Shown: positions 8,276 through 17,313 of the stretch, piece by piece
Layout of the letters: every line of letters starts with the position of its first letter
How positions within the stretch are numbered: position 1 is the first letter of the stretch
Assembly (NCBI GenBank): GCA_947499005.1
Contig: CANMML010000001.1
Location: 270,145-334,144 of the forward strand
Source: an uncultured Aquimarina sp.
GTDB taxonomy: Bacteria; Bacteroidota; Bacteroidia; Flavobacteriales; Flavobacteriaceae
Direction: 5' to 3'
DNA length: 64,000 nucleotides
Notes under the pieces: generated by a model
The model's database searches: none
What the model was told of the DNA's origin: nothing
Seen by the model: only the letters and a program-made list of their open reading frames with translations
Made by a program: the position numbers and the translations under genes

Positions 8276-9502
8276 TTAGAGTTTTTTTGATATGATTTTT
8301 GCTGTTATATACTCTGTTGCACCAGTATTATCATTTATAAAATTGGATGTGATTTTAGATATTGAATTCCTTTTTTCAGGATTGTTAATTAACGCTTCTA
8401 TCGTAGTTCGAAAAGATTCAGAATCACTAATTTTTATTAAGCCTCCTTTAGTTTCTAAATTTTGTGCCTCTGGGAACTTCTCTGTGTTTTTACCTGTAAT
8501 AATCGGCATTCCGAATACAGCAGCTTCTAAAATATTGTGAAGACCTGTTGTGCCAACTGCACCGCCGATATAAGCGATATCAGCATAACTGTAGATTTTG
8601 GTGAGAAAACCGATAGCATCTACAATCAATACTCTGTCATTATTATTAATAGCTTTAGAATAGATAGAGGTAGGAACTGATAATTTAGAAGCTAATGCTT
8701 CAATCTTTTCAAGTTTAATCTCGTGTGGAGCAATGATAAAGCAAATATTGTCTTTAGAGTTATTAATGGTTTCGATAAAAGCCGTTTCGCAATCAGGCCA
8801 AGTACTTCCTAATACTATTGCTAAACGATCTTTTTTGAAGTTAGCAATAAAGTCCAATTCATTATTCATAGACAGTTGCCTGTGTACTCGGTCAAATCTA
8901 GTGTCGCCACTAATAGTAATGTTTGTAAAGCCATGTTGCTTTAATAATTGAGCTGAAATTTCATTTTGGACAAAAAAATGAGAGACAAAATTCAATGTTT
9001 TTTTGAGAAATCCTCCATACCATTTAAACAGCGCTTGGTTCTGCCTAAAAGAAGCGGATACCATATATATGGATATATTGTTTTTGTTTAGTTGTGAGAA
9101 GTAGTTTCTCCAAAATTCGTATTTGATAAATAAAGCTGCTTTGGGTTGTATGTGCTGGACAACAAATCGAGCATTTTTAGGGGTGTCAATGGGTAAGTAA
9201 AAAGCACAGTCAATAAGGTGATGTTTTTTCTTTTGTTCATACCCTGAAGGAGAAAAAAAGCTAACAGCGATTTTGTATTGTTGTTTCAGTTTTTCGATAA
9301 CAGGTACAGCTTGTTCGTATTCACCTAAAGAAGCACAGTGAAACCATAACCATTCATCTTTAGAAAAGTCTATATTCTTTAAGATTTTGTTTGTTTGTTT
9401 TCTTCCTTCTACAAAGAGTTTCATTTTAGGAGAAACTAGCTTTAATAAAGGGAATAACAATTCAAAAAAATATGAAAGTATGTTGTATAAGAATGCTTGC
9501 AT
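8276..9502 (-). CDS. waaA: 3-deoxy-D-manno-octulosonic acid (Kdo) transferase
   Basis: Transfers Kdo to lipid A precursor at the cytoplasmic face of the inner membrane (GT30 family, CMP-Kdo donor). An N-terminal membrane-associated helix is followed by FHCASLGEYEQ, holding the catalytic glutamate, then a Rossmann pair with SGDTRFDRV, LGSTWPDCE, PHEI and IGGAVGTTGLHNILEAAVFGMPII. Length is about 408 aa from the chosen start. The reading frame opens at 9541, but the ATG at 9502 (MQAFLYNILSYF) better matches the family's N-terminus. Divergent from the aminotransferase gene. Confidence 0.95.
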   Translation of the reverse strand: MQAFLYNILSYFFELLFPLLKLVSPKMKLFVEGRKQTNKILKNIDFSKDEWLWFHCASLGEYEQAVPVIEKLKQQYKIAVSFFSPSGYEQKKKHHLIDCAFYLPIDTPKNARFVVQHIQPKAALFIKYEFWRNYFSQLNKNNISIYMVSASFRQNQALFKWYGGFLKKTLNFVSHFFVQNEISAQLLKQHGFTNITISGDTRFDRVHRQLSMNNELDFIANFKKDRLAIVLGSTWPDCETAFIETINNSKDNICFIIAPHEIKLEKIEALASKLSVPTSIYSKAINNNDRVLIVDAIGFLTKIYSYADIAYIGGAVGTTGLHNILEAAVFGMPIITGKNTEKFPEAQNLETKGGLIKISDSESFRTTIEALINNPEKRNSISKITSNFINDNTGATEYITAKIISKKL

Positions 9503-9604
9503 GTTAATGTGTAATCTTTTAGAAGCAAGTAAGAAGTTCAAAATGATTCTCTTTTCTAGTTACGAAAATACCTAGAATCTTCAATAACTCCATTCAACTT
9601 TTTG

Positions 9605-9612
9605 TACTTTTG
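9605..9612 (+). promoter_or_regulatory. Promoter -7 box for the DegT aminotransferase
   Basis: Reads TACTTTTG, a TAnnTTTG match. It overlaps the possible TTG start at 9610, which supports translation starting at the ATG at 9667, about 55 bases downstream. The upstream -33 element is poor. Confidence 0.55.
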
Positions 9613-9666
9613 AACACTATCGATTTTCTTAGGATTGATAGGCTTCAAATTACAAATACGCATTAC

Positions 9667-10821
9667 ATGAAAAAAATTCAAATGGTTGACCTTCAGGGGC
9701 AGTACCAAGGGATTAAAGAAATAGTAGATACTTCCATATCAGAGATTTTAGAAAGTGCAGCTTTTATCAATGGTCCTTATGTTCATAAATTTCAAGAAGC
9801 ATTAGAAAATTATCTAGGTGTAAAACATGTGATTCCATGTGCTAATGGTACCGATGCTTTGCAAATCGCAATGATGGGGTTAGGGTTGCAACCAGGAGAT
9901 GAAGTAATAACTGCTGATTTTACATTTGCCGCTACGGTAGAAGTTATTGGTTTACTTAGATTAACTCCTGTACTTGTAGATGTCGAGCCAGATACATTTA
10001 ATATTGATCCAAAAGCAATAGAAAAAGCAATTACTCTTAAAACTAAGGCAATAGTGCCTGTTCATTTATTTGGTCAAGCAGCAAATATGGATGCTATTCT
10101 AGAAATAGCTCAAAAGCATAATTTGTATGTGATTGAAGATAATGCTCAGGGTATTGGAGCCACTTATACTTTTAAGAATGGAGAGAAAAAGAAAACAGGA
10201 AACTTAGGACATATAGCCTCTACTTCTTTTTTTCCTTCTAAAAATTTAGGTTGCTATGGAGATGGAGGAGCTATTTTTACAAATGATGATGATTTAGCAC
10301 ATACCATTCGCGGTATTGTAAACCATGGAATGTATAAACGTTATCATCATGATGTGGTAGGAGTTAATTCCCGTTTAGATTCGATACAGGCAGCGGTTTT
10401 ATTGGCTAAATTGCCAAAATTAGATAGCTATAACACTGCTCGAAGAAACGCTGCGAGAAAGTACAATGAGGCTTTTAAAGAGGTCTCATCGATTATTACT
10501 CCGGTTACGAATAAAACATGTAACGATATTTGTGATACTTGTGATTGTCACGTATTTCATCAATATACTTTAAAGGTGAATGGTGTAGATCGCAATGATT
10601 TGGTAGCACATTTACAAAGCAAAGGGATTCCTTGTGGAGTGTATTATCCTATTCCATTACACTTACAAAAAGCATATGTAGATGAACGTTATAATGAAGA
10701 AGATTTCCCTGTAACGAATCAATTAATAAAAGAGGTTATTTCACTGCCAATGCATACCGAACTTACAGACGATCAAATTGATTTTATAACAGCTTCTGTT
10801 ATTGAGTTTGTTAATAAATAA
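9667..10821 (+). CDS. DegT/DnrJ/EryC1/StrS aminotransferase (sugar nucleotide transaminase)
   Basis: A PLP enzyme of fold type I that aminates keto sugars on nucleotide carriers for surface glycans. Landmarks: CANGTDAL for PLP phosphate binding, ADFTFAAT, EDNAQGIGA, the PLP lysine in FFPSKNLGCYGDGG, and HVFHQYTL. The closest relatives by feel are WlbE/WbpE-type enzymes. An unusual cysteine cluster (four Cys in 10 residues, encoded at 10519-10548) precedes HVFHQY. The ATG at 9667 is chosen because a promoter box covers the earlier TTG. The patatin gene follows after 10 bases. Confidence 0.92.
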   Translation: MKKIQMVDLQGQYQGIKEIVDTSISEILESAAFINGPYVHKFQEALENYLGVKHVIPCANGTDALQIAMMGLGLQPGDEVITADFTFAATVEVIGLLRLTPVLVDVEPDTFNIDPKAIEKAITLKTKAIVPVHLFGQAANMDAILEIAQKHNLYVIEDNAQGIGATYTFKNGEKKKTGNLGHIASTSFFPSKNLGCYGDGGAIFTNDDDLAHTIRGIVNHGMYKRYHHDVVGVNSRLDSIQAAVLLAKLPKLDSYNTARRNAARKYNEAFKEVSSIITPVTNKTCNDICDTCDCHVFHQYTLKVNGVDRNDLVAHLQSKGIPCGVYYPIPLHLQKAYVDERYNEEDFPVTNQLIKEVISLPMHTELTDDQIDFITASVIEFVNK

Positions 10822-10831
10822 ATTATAATTA

Positions 10832-11590
10832 ATGATCCCTGTAAAAAAGGTAGGAGTAGCACTTGGAGGTGGAGCTGTATTAGGAGCAGCGCATATCGGG
10901 GTGCTTAGAGCTCTGGAAGAATTTGATGTAGAGATCAGTTATATTACAGGTACTAGTATTGGATCTCTAATTGCTTCTTTATATGCATTTGGAATTGAAG
11001 TTGATAAGATTGAAGAAATTGCTAAGAACTTGAGTTGGCTGGATATTACGAAAATATCATTGTCAAAATATGGTTTGTTGTCCAATAGAAAGTTAAAAAA
11101 CTTGTTGGACAAGCATATTGGTAAGAAGCGTATAGAGGAATCGAACATTCCTTTAGCGATGATTGCTACAGATATTTCCAGTGGAGAAAAAGTAGTGCTT
11201 GATTCAGGATTTGTTGCTGATGCTGTAATGGCGAGTACTTGTATTCCAGGTGTTTTTAAGCCTGTAGAAATAAATGATAGAATGCTTGTGGATGGAGGGA
11301 TTGTTGAAAATGTTCCTGTAAAGTCACTAAAAGAGATCGGCGCTGAATTTATAATAGGGGTTGATCTGAATCCAATTCATTCTTCGGGAAAACCTAATAA
11401 TATTATAGACGTTATTCTCAATAGTTTTCATTATAGTATCAAGCAAACAGTAAATCTTCAAATTAATACTTCGGATATTTTAATTAAACCAGACTTATCA
11501 AGTTTTAATTTATCCAATACCAATCAAATCGAAAAATTGATCGAACAGGGATATCAAGATGCTAAGAAGGCGTTAAAAGTGTTGGTGTAG
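10832..11590 (+). CDS. Patatin-like phospholipase
   Basis: A cytoplasmic serine lipid hydrolase of the bacterial RssA/NTE-like class, 252 aa. The oxyanion-hole glycine run GGGAVLGAAHIGVL is near the N-terminus, the nucleophile serine is in GTSIGS, and the catalytic aspartate is in DGGIVENVP, forming the Ser-Asp dyad. No signal peptide is present, so it differs from the secreted outer-membrane patatins. It lies 10 bases after the aminotransferase gene and is likely cotranscribed. The lipid substrate is unknown. Confidence 0.92.
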   Translation: MIPVKKVGVALGGGAVLGAAHIGVLRALEEFDVEISYITGTSIGSLIASLYAFGIEVDKIEEIAKNLSWLDITKISLSKYGLLSNRKLKNLLDKHIGKKRIEESNIPLAMIATDISSGEKVVLDSGFVADAVMASTCIPGVFKPVEINDRMLVDGGIVENVPVKSLKEIGAEFIIGVDLNPIHSSGKPNNIIDVILNSFHYSIKQTVNLQINTSDILIKPDLSSFNLSNTNQIEKLIEQGYQDAKKALKVLV

Positions 11591-11679
11591 TTGGTTTTTA
11601 GTAGCAATTGACTTGGGTTGTGAACAGAGCAATTTCATTTAAAATAAATTACTTTTATTAAAAAAGATCTTTAAAATTT

Positions 11680-11759
11680 CGTCATGCTGAATTTATTTCA
11701 GCATCTCAAGAGTTTTTTCTTATTGCAGGGGGGGGGGCTGAAATAAATTCAGCATGACG
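11680..11759. repeat. REP-like inverted repeat with a G10 loop tract
   Basis: Two perfect 23-bp arms (11680-11702 and 11737-11759; half-site CGTCATGCTGAATTTATTTC) flank a 34-base loop. The loop ends in ten consecutive G residues (11728-11737), the last of which is the first base of the right arm. Elements of this type are scattered in flavobacterial intergenic regions. It lies downstream of the patatin gene and may also end its transcript. Confidence 0.8.
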
Positions 11760-11889
11760 CCCAAAAAAAGATATGATTTCTTTAAGAAAAAGTTAAATGG
11801 AATTACACTGTTAGAGTTATGATTCGTGTAAACTAAATGGTTTTGAAATTATAACTATCTTGAGAAGAGTATATAGAATAACCTAGATT

Positions 11890-12186
11890 ATGAAACCTAT
11901 GACTTTTATTATTATTCTAGCTGTAGCAATTGCTGTTGTATTCTTTGTAAAAACCAATAATAAAGATAATGCAGTGAGAAAAGATGCGAAGCCAGTAGAA
12001 GCAATAGTGTCAAAATTAAGATGCGAACAACGTTTAAAAGGAGATAAGAGTCTTGTTGTTATAGAATATAAAGGAAAGTCATATTCTGTTTTTACTTCAG
12101 AGAAAAAATGCTATCAATTTCAATTGAATCAGCAAATAGAAGTTTTCTATTCTAAAAAGTATGATAAGTTGTTTTTGGAATTATAA
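11890..12186 (+). CDS. Small single-pass membrane protein of unknown function
   Basis: 98 residues: a hydrophobic anchor at 4-21 (TFIIILAVAIAVVFFVKT), then a basic, beta-rich soluble part with KLRCEQRLKGDKSLVVIEYKGKSYSV and two further short strands. Two cysteines are present (RCEQ and KKCYQ). No family is recognised. The reading frame is kept because it has normal codon use, an ATG start and a clear terminator directly after it (12188-12232). Confidence 0.6.
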   Translation: MKPMTFIIILAVAIAVVFFVKTNNKDNAVRKDAKPVEAIVSKLRCEQRLKGDKSLVVIEYKGKSYSVFTSEKKCYQFQLNQQIEVFYSKKYDKLFLEL

Positions 12187-12187
12187 T

Positions 12188-12232
12188 AAAAAAACAAAAG
12201 AAGATTATTAAATAACCCTCTTTTGTTTTTTT
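12188..12232. terminator. Bidirectional terminator
   Basis: Perfect 14-bp arms (AAAAAAACAAAAGA at 12188-12201 and its complement at 12219-12232), with A-runs on one side and T-runs on the other. It can end both the rightward 98-aa gene and the leftward fabD. Confidence 0.8.
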
Positions 12233-12240
12233 GTAGTTTC

Positions 12241-13122
12241 TTAAATAGCAGCTCCAGCAACCTCTGTTGCACGATTGATCTTTTTAATTAACCCTTGTAA
12301 AACCTTTCCAGGCCCAACCTCTGTAAACAAAGTAGCACCATCGGCTAGCATTTGCTGTACGCTTTGTGTCCATTTTACAGGAGCGGTTAATTGCGCGATC
12401 AAATTCTTTTTGATTTCTTCTGCATCCGTAACAGCCGTTGTAGGGACATTTTGATATATTGGGCAAGTAGGTGTGCTAAATGTAGTTGCTTCAATAGCGG
12501 CAGCTAATTCTTCCCCTGCAGGTGCCATAAATGGTGAGTGAAACCCTCCACTTACAGGTAATACTAATGCTCTACGCGCTCCTTTTTCTTTAGCAATTTC
12601 ACATGCTTTTTCGATAGCTTCTACACTTCCTGAAATTACTAATTGTCCTGGGCAGTTATAGTTTGCAGGAACTACATCTTCACCAACTTCTTCGCATATA
12701 GCTTCAACAGCAGCATCTTCTAATCCTAGAACGGCAGCCATAGTCGATTTAGATAGTTCGCAAGCTTTTTGCATAGCCAATGCACGCTTAGAAACTAAAG
12801 TTAATCCATCTTCAAAAGATAAAACATCATTAGCAACTAATGCAGAGAACTCTCCCAATGAATGACCTGCTACCATTTCTGGTTTAAAATCATCACCTAA
12901 TACTTTGCTTAAGATTACAGAATGTAAAAAGATAGCAGGTTGGGTAACCTTGGTTTCTTTTAGTTGTTCTGCTGTTCCTTCGAACATGATATCTGTAATT
13001 GAAAAGCCTAATATTTCATTGGCTTTATCAAATAAGTCTTTTGCTATTTCTGAAGTTTCGTAAAGGTCTTTACCCATGCCCACAAACTGAGCACCTTGAC
13101 CAGGAAAAACATATGCTTTCAT
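12241..13122 (-). CDS. fabD: Malonyl-CoA:ACP transacylase
   Basis: Loads malonate onto acyl carrier protein for fatty acid synthesis. The 293 residues start MKAYVFPGQGAQFVGMG. The nucleophile is in GHSLGE and the catalytic histidine in SGGFHSPFM; the C-terminal FTEVGPGKVLQGL is also typical. The frame is open back to 13173, but the ATG at 13122 begins at the family's normal N-terminus, so the 17 extra residues are left out. Convergent with the 98-aa gene, sharing the hairpin at 12188-12232. Confidence 0.97.
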   Translation of the reverse strand: MKAYVFPGQGAQFVGMGKDLYETSEIAKDLFDKANEILGFSITDIMFEGTAEQLKETKVTQPAIFLHSVILSKVLGDDFKPEMVAGHSLGEFSALVANDVLSFEDGLTLVSKRALAMQKACELSKSTMAAVLGLEDAAVEAICEEVGEDVVPANYNCPGQLVISGSVEAIEKACEIAKEKGARRALVLPVSGGFHSPFMAPAGEELAAAIEATTFSTPTCPIYQNVPTTAVTDAEEIKKNLIAQLTAPVKWTQSVQQMLADGATLFTEVGPGKVLQGLIKKINRATEVAGAAI

Positions 13123-13259
13123 AGTATTACTAATTTGGAAGGCAAATGTAAAGAAAAGGTTATCTCGCTTCAAAGCGAAGTATATTAATTTAATTATGCA
13201 TGCCTAGTAATTCGATTATTCACTTACTTTTATTCCGAATTTTACATTAGACTTTTGTT

Positions 13260-14048
13260 ATGAAAGATCAACTTCAACGAGATGTAATTTTAAAAGCACC
13301 TCCCAAGCGTATTATTTCGTTGGTTCCTAGCCAAACAGAGTTATTAGTAGACTTAGGGCTTGAAAATTATATTGTTGGTGTAACCAAATTTTGTGTGCAC
13401 CCTATAGGTTTTAAGAATTCTAAACAGATCGTTGGAGGGACTAAGAATATTGATCTAGAGATTATAAGAGGTCTAAATCCTGATATTATATTATGCAATA
13501 AAGAAGAAAATACAAAGGAAATAGTGGGAGCCTGCGAAAAAATAGCACCAACGCATGTATCCAATATCTTCACTATTAATGACAGTAAACAATTAATTAA
13601 ACAATACGGTATTCTATTTTCTTCTGAAGAAAAAGCTGCTCTTTTAAATAAATCGATTGACCACAAATATTTAGAATTTAAAACAGAAGTATCTAACATG
13701 TCGATTAAAAAGGTAGCTTATTTTATTTGGAGAAAACCGTGGATGGTTGCTGCAAACAATACATTCATTCATCATCTATTGGAAATAAGTAATTTCAAAA
13801 ATAATTATGCTAATCAAGAAAGATATCCCGAAATTGAATTGAAGACTCTTAAAGAGTCAATAGATCTAGATTATATCTTTTTATCATCAGAACCCTTTCC
13901 TTTTGGAGAAAAGCATAAACAAGAAATATTAACGGAGATTCCTAATGTACGTGTGGTTTTAGTAGATGGAGAAATGTTTTCATGGTATGGAAGTCGTCTT
14001 TTAAAGGCTTTTGATTATTTCAAAAAATTACATAATAGTCTTAACTAG
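13260..14048 (+). CDS. BtuF-like helical-backbone metal/cobalamin-binding protein
   Basis: 262 residues of the periplasmic-binding-protein class III fold. The first lobe has RIISLVPSQTELLVDLGLENYIVGVTKFC, then an NPDIILCNKEE strand, a long linking helix and a second lobe (KVAYFIWRKPWMVAANNTFI, LDYIFLSSEPFPF). BtuF and FhuD relatives normally carry a signal peptide; none is seen here, so the protein may stay in the cytoplasm or use an undetected start. Such leaderless forms are common in Bacteroidetes. No ABC permease or ATPase is adjacent. Ligand is inferred only. Confidence 0.8.
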   Translation: MKDQLQRDVILKAPPKRIISLVPSQTELLVDLGLENYIVGVTKFCVHPIGFKNSKQIVGGTKNIDLEIIRGLNPDIILCNKEENTKEIVGACEKIAPTHVSNIFTINDSKQLIKQYGILFSSEEKAALLNKSIDHKYLEFKTEVSNMSIKKVAYFIWRKPWMVAANNTFIHHLLEISNFKNNYANQERYPEIELKTLKESIDLDYIFLSSEPFPFGEKHKQEILTEIPNVRVVLVDGEMFSWYGSRLLKAFDYFKKLHNSLN

Positions 14049-14098
14049 TGTAGAAAAACGAACCAATTGTAAAATAATGAATGATCTATTGTGTAACA

Positions 14099-15148
14099 TT
14101 ATTCATTCAAAGCCCAGTCATATTCAGCAAAACTCACATTAGCATCTTTAGATATTGAAGTGTTCGAGTATTTATTTAAAAAAGAAATAAGATCACCGAA
14201 ATCTTTACTGTACCATTCAAATATTTTAGAAATCCTAATTTCAGATGGAGTAATGGTATTTTCTTTTCCGTTGACAAATCTTTTGGTTTGCTTTTCTAAA
14301 AGACGATTTAAAGTATTCGCTTCGTAGGCAAAATTACCAATTTTGGGACACGAGTTTGCAGCACAGTTTACGGCAAAATGGATACGAGGTTCGTTAAATT
14401 GAGGTCTGATAATTTCATTCTCGATTTGATTTAGAGAGTAAATATTTCCATTAAGTTTTATCCATTTCTTATCCCAAGGCTTGCCGTTTGCGATATTGGT
14501 GATGCTTTTTACAGGGTAATTGTCTAAAATCAATTTAATTGTAAATGCATTGTATACATTAATCCAGTAAGCTAATTTTTTATTTCGAGACCAATGCTTT
14601 TGAAGTGGATTGCTGTTTAATGTTGTGATATAATCGTCCAGTTTCGATTCGTTCGACTTCATGCCTTTGTAATTAACAATTCCTGTTGGAGAAACATAGG
14701 CTTTTAAAAATGTATCAAATTGTTGGTGCGTGAATACCGTTTCTTTTATCGTTTTCTCTTCTGTTTTTTGGGGAATATTGTTGTTGTTTTCTTCGGAATC
14801 AATTACTTCTTTTTTTATAGATGTTACTTGCTTTGAATTCTTGTCAGAATTTTTAACAACTGAAATTTCCTCTTTCTTGAAGGTTTGTTTTGCTTCCTTA
14901 TTTTGTCCTTTTTTTGAAGCCGCTACTACCGTGCTTTCCTTTTTGTTATTTACTTCCTTTTCTATGTCTAATTCTTTAATCGCTGGTTTTTCAATATTAA
15001 TTTCTTCGGTATTAGTGTTTGAAATTTCTATAGAAGTTTCTTTAACTTCTTTTTGGTTATTGGAAATAGGAGTAGACTTTGAAGGCTGACTGCAAGAAGC
15101 CAACAAGGAGAGCAATAAGAATGTAAAAAAAGTATTAAAGCTATTCAT
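14099..15148 (-). CDS. DUF547 lipoprotein
   Basis: A signal peptide ends in a lipobox (SLLASC), then comes about 110 residues of low-complexity Lys/Glu/Ser/Asn linker, then the DUF547 domain. That domain starts at FDTFLKAYVSPTGIVNYKGM, continues through KKLAYWINVYNAFTIKLIL, IHFAVNCAANSCPKIG and ends with YDWALNE. The conserved cysteines (NCAANSCP) and histidine resemble a cysteine-protease-like fold, but activity is unproven. The ATG at 15148 is used because it gives a proper lipoprotein signal; the frame opens at 15193. Confidence 0.85.
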   Translation of the reverse strand: MNSFNTFFTFLLLSLLASCSQPSKSTPISNNQKEVKETSIEISNTNTEEINIEKPAIKELDIEKEVNNKKESTVVAASKKGQNKEAKQTFKKEEISVVKNSDKNSKQVTSIKKEVIDSEENNNNIPQKTEEKTIKETVFTHQQFDTFLKAYVSPTGIVNYKGMKSNESKLDDYITTLNSNPLQKHWSRNKKLAYWINVYNAFTIKLILDNYPVKSITNIANGKPWDKKWIKLNGNIYSLNQIENEIIRPQFNEPRIHFAVNCAANSCPKIGNFAYEANTLNRLLEKQTKRFVNGKENTITPSEIRISKIFEWYSKDFGDLISFLNKYSNTSISKDANVSFAEYDWALNE

Positions 15149-15251
15149 GATAGAGTTATTAAAGTATTCCATTGAATGTTCTATAGTCGACACTTAAGGT
15201 AAAATATTACTTTTTTCTGTGATAATGAATAAGATGATTATGGGTATTCGG

Positions 15252-15821
15252 TTAACCTTTTAGTTTTTCCTGTGGTAGTGTCGTAAATTCTTCAATCTTA
15301 ATAGTATTTAGTTGCTCTTTGATGAATAAGGGAACTCCGTATTGAGGATATGTAAAATCGTTATTCTCGTAATCCCATTGTATGAAGTCCATGAGTTTTT
15401 GTAATTCTTCACAATTTCTCTCGGTTTCATCTCCTTTAAAGGATAAATGAATGGAGTTACTGTATTTGTAATTAGCAGCAATACTGTCATTAAATTCCTT
15501 ATTGTAAAAGAAGGTTTCGTTGTTAGTAGTAACAATTTGGATATGAAACCCTTTTTCATCGGTATTGAATAATACATGATCAATTTCATGACACAACTTT
15601 TTTATGGACTTAAAAACAGGGGTAAGGAAATCAGGTTTTTTGTAGTTGATTACTTCCCTGTTAGCGCTTAGGAAAACAATATTGGTAATATTTTCTTTGA
15701 TTTCTTTTTTCAATTTCTGGATATCTGTTTGCTTTCGATTCGTTTCGATTTCTTGACAAGTGATCAATAATAATGCAGTAAAAACTATTGTGCTGTAATT
15801 CCTGATACATATGAATTTCAT
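15252..15821 (-). CDS. Putative lipoprotein of unknown function
   Basis: 189 residues. The N-terminus has a hydrophobic stretch ending in a lipobox-like LLLITCQ (cysteine at about 22). The rest alternates charged helices and strands (IVFLSANREVINYKK, FHIQIVTTNNETFFYNKE) with no motif I recognise. It lies 21 bases downstream of the DinB gene and 103 bases upstream of the DUF547 gene, all leftward, so the three may form one transcript. Confidence 0.65.
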   Translation of the reverse strand: MKFICIRNYSTIVFTALLLITCQEIETNRKQTDIQKLKKEIKENITNIVFLSANREVINYKKPDFLTPVFKSIKKLCHEIDHVLFNTDEKGFHIQIVTTNNETFFYNKEFNDSIAANYKYSNSIHLSFKGDETERNCEELQKLMDFIQWDYENNDFTYPQYGVPLFIKEQLNTIKIEEFTTLPQEKLKG

Positions 15822-15842
15822 TCATTCATGTATTATTGAAAA

Positions 15843-16523
15843 TTAAAGAGTGTTATGACTTGAATACTCGGGAGGGAGAATGCCTTTCATTTTTAAATAA
15901 ATAATAGCCTGTGCTCTATGATGAGACGTGTGGCTTTCTCCACGTAAAATGAGGTCTAGGTGAGTGTGACCTTTCAAATACCAAGGTTTTTCCTTCTCTA
16001 GACCTAGGATTAAATCATGATCCGTTAAATTTTCTAAGCTAGAAATCACAAAGTCATAAGTTTTAATCACATAATCTCTTACTAGTTTTTTGTTTGTTGT
16101 AGGTGTTCTTTTCTTTAAGCTATCAGGTTCAAAAAGATGAACGGGGTCTGGGCGATTGATGAAAAAATCGGCATCTCTCAATGCTTCAAAGTCAGGATAC
16201 GTTTTAGGGTCTATTAATACTCCTATAAATGAATTGTTGATATAACCTATATGTATAAAATGCTGAGCGAAACTCATTTGATTGGGGAGAGGCCTGTATT
16301 CCAATTGATCAGTTGGAATAGCATCGAAAACAGCTAAGGTATATTCTTTAGATTTCTCCCACCTTCTAATAAGTAGGTTTACAATTTGTTTTTCGGAAGT
16401 GTGAGTTGTTTCGTTATTAATTGAATTTTTGGAATCATTAGGTGTAGAAGAAGATTCGTTAGGTGATTGCCCAAAGAGTGTAACACTATAAAATAATAGA
16501 CACAGTTTTAGTAAAGTTTTCAT
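15843..16523 (-). CDS. DinB-family protein with signal peptide
   Basis: A four-helix-bundle protein of the DinB/YfiT metal-dependent class, here exported: residues 1-18 form a signal peptide ending LFGQS. The domain starts at RRWEKSKEYTLAVFDAIPTDQLEYRP. Candidate metal-binding histidines are in FAQHFIHIGY and in GESHTSHHRAQ, the normal positions. Members act as thiol transferases or hydrolases, and the reaction here is unknown. Followed closely by the putative lipoprotein gene. Confidence 0.88.
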   Translation of the reverse strand: MKTLLKLCLLFYSVTLFGQSPNESSSTPNDSKNSINNETTHTSEKQIVNLLIRRWEKSKEYTLAVFDAIPTDQLEYRPLPNQMSFAQHFIHIGYINNSFIGVLIDPKTYPDFEALRDADFFINRPDPVHLFEPDSLKKRTPTTNKKLVRDYVIKTYDFVISSLENLTDHDLILGLEKEKPWYLKGHTHLDLILRGESHTSHHRAQAIIYLKMKGILPPEYSSHNTL

Positions 16524-16594
16524 GTGATTTTAAAAATTATATTTCTGCTAATAACTTTTAAAAATCAATGTTTAAACGAAAAAGGAAGTGTGAT

Positions 16595-17302
16595 TTAAGT
16601 ACTAGTACCCGTACTATTTTGGTATTTAGCTAGTAGTTCTCGGCGATTGCTTACGGAAAGCTTGTGGTATATGTTTGTGATATGCGTTTTTACGGTATTG
16701 ACACTTACAAAAAGAGCTTCTGCAATTTCTTTGTTGGTTTTTCCTTCAAGAATATGATGTTTAACTTTTAATTCTTGTTGGCTTAAAATAGGAGTAGAGG
16801 TAATTTTAGGTTTTTTCTTCTTGTAGAAAAGTAAAAAAATCAAACTTATAATTATTGCAAAAAATAAGTAGTTGAAACTTTTACTAAGAAGAAGCTTATG
16901 TTCGGTTGTGGCAATTTGGTAAGCCATCAATTGATACTCGAGAAAAGAATATTCTTTGACATCAATATCACTTTCTTTAAGTTCATCGAGTAAATCAAGA
17001 TAATATTTGGGGTTTAATGAAATATCTGTTGCTAGCAAATTGTTTTCAGATAGCTGTTGAATGCTGTAAAGTTTTACGGCAAGAATCCTTAGAGAATCTT
17101 TAGAATATTGTCTTATTTCGTTGAGGTATAATTTTCCATCAACCTTGTTTTGTTTCAACTGTAGCTTGAAACTCTCTAATTTTTTAAGCTCTTGCGTCTT
17201 CGCAATTTTATTGGGCTCTTTTAAATCAAATACACGCTTTTGTAGTGCCCAAGAGGATATTGAGCTCAAAAATAATACTAGTAAAACAATATACTTTTTC
17301 AA
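16595..17302 (-). CDS. Membrane-anchored LuxR-type transcription regulator
   Basis: Layout along 235 residues: an N-terminal signal or anchor (MKKYIVLLVLFLSSISSWA), about 110 residues of charged helices predicted outside the membrane, a transmembrane helix at about 142-159 (YLFFAIIISLIFLLFY), a KKKK stop-transfer, and a C-terminal LuxR helix-turn-helix (LSQQELKVKHHILEGKTNKEIAEAL, SVNTVKTHITNIYHKL). The DNA-binding part faces the cytoplasm, so the protein could read an envelope signal directly. Twelve bases downstream of the DHFR gene; targets unknown. Confidence 0.85.
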   Translation of the reverse strand: MKKYIVLLVLFLSSISSWALQKRVFDLKEPNKIAKTQELKKLESFKLQLKQNKVDGKLYLNEIRQYSKDSLRILAVKLYSIQQLSENNLLATDISLNPKYYLDLLDELKESDIDVKEYSFLEYQLMAYQIATTEHKLLLSKSFNYLFFAIIISLIFLLFYKKKKPKITSTPILSQQELKVKHHILEGKTNKEIAEALFVSVNTVKTHITNIYHKLSVSNRRELLAKYQNSTGTST

Positions 17303-17313
17303 AAGATTGAATT

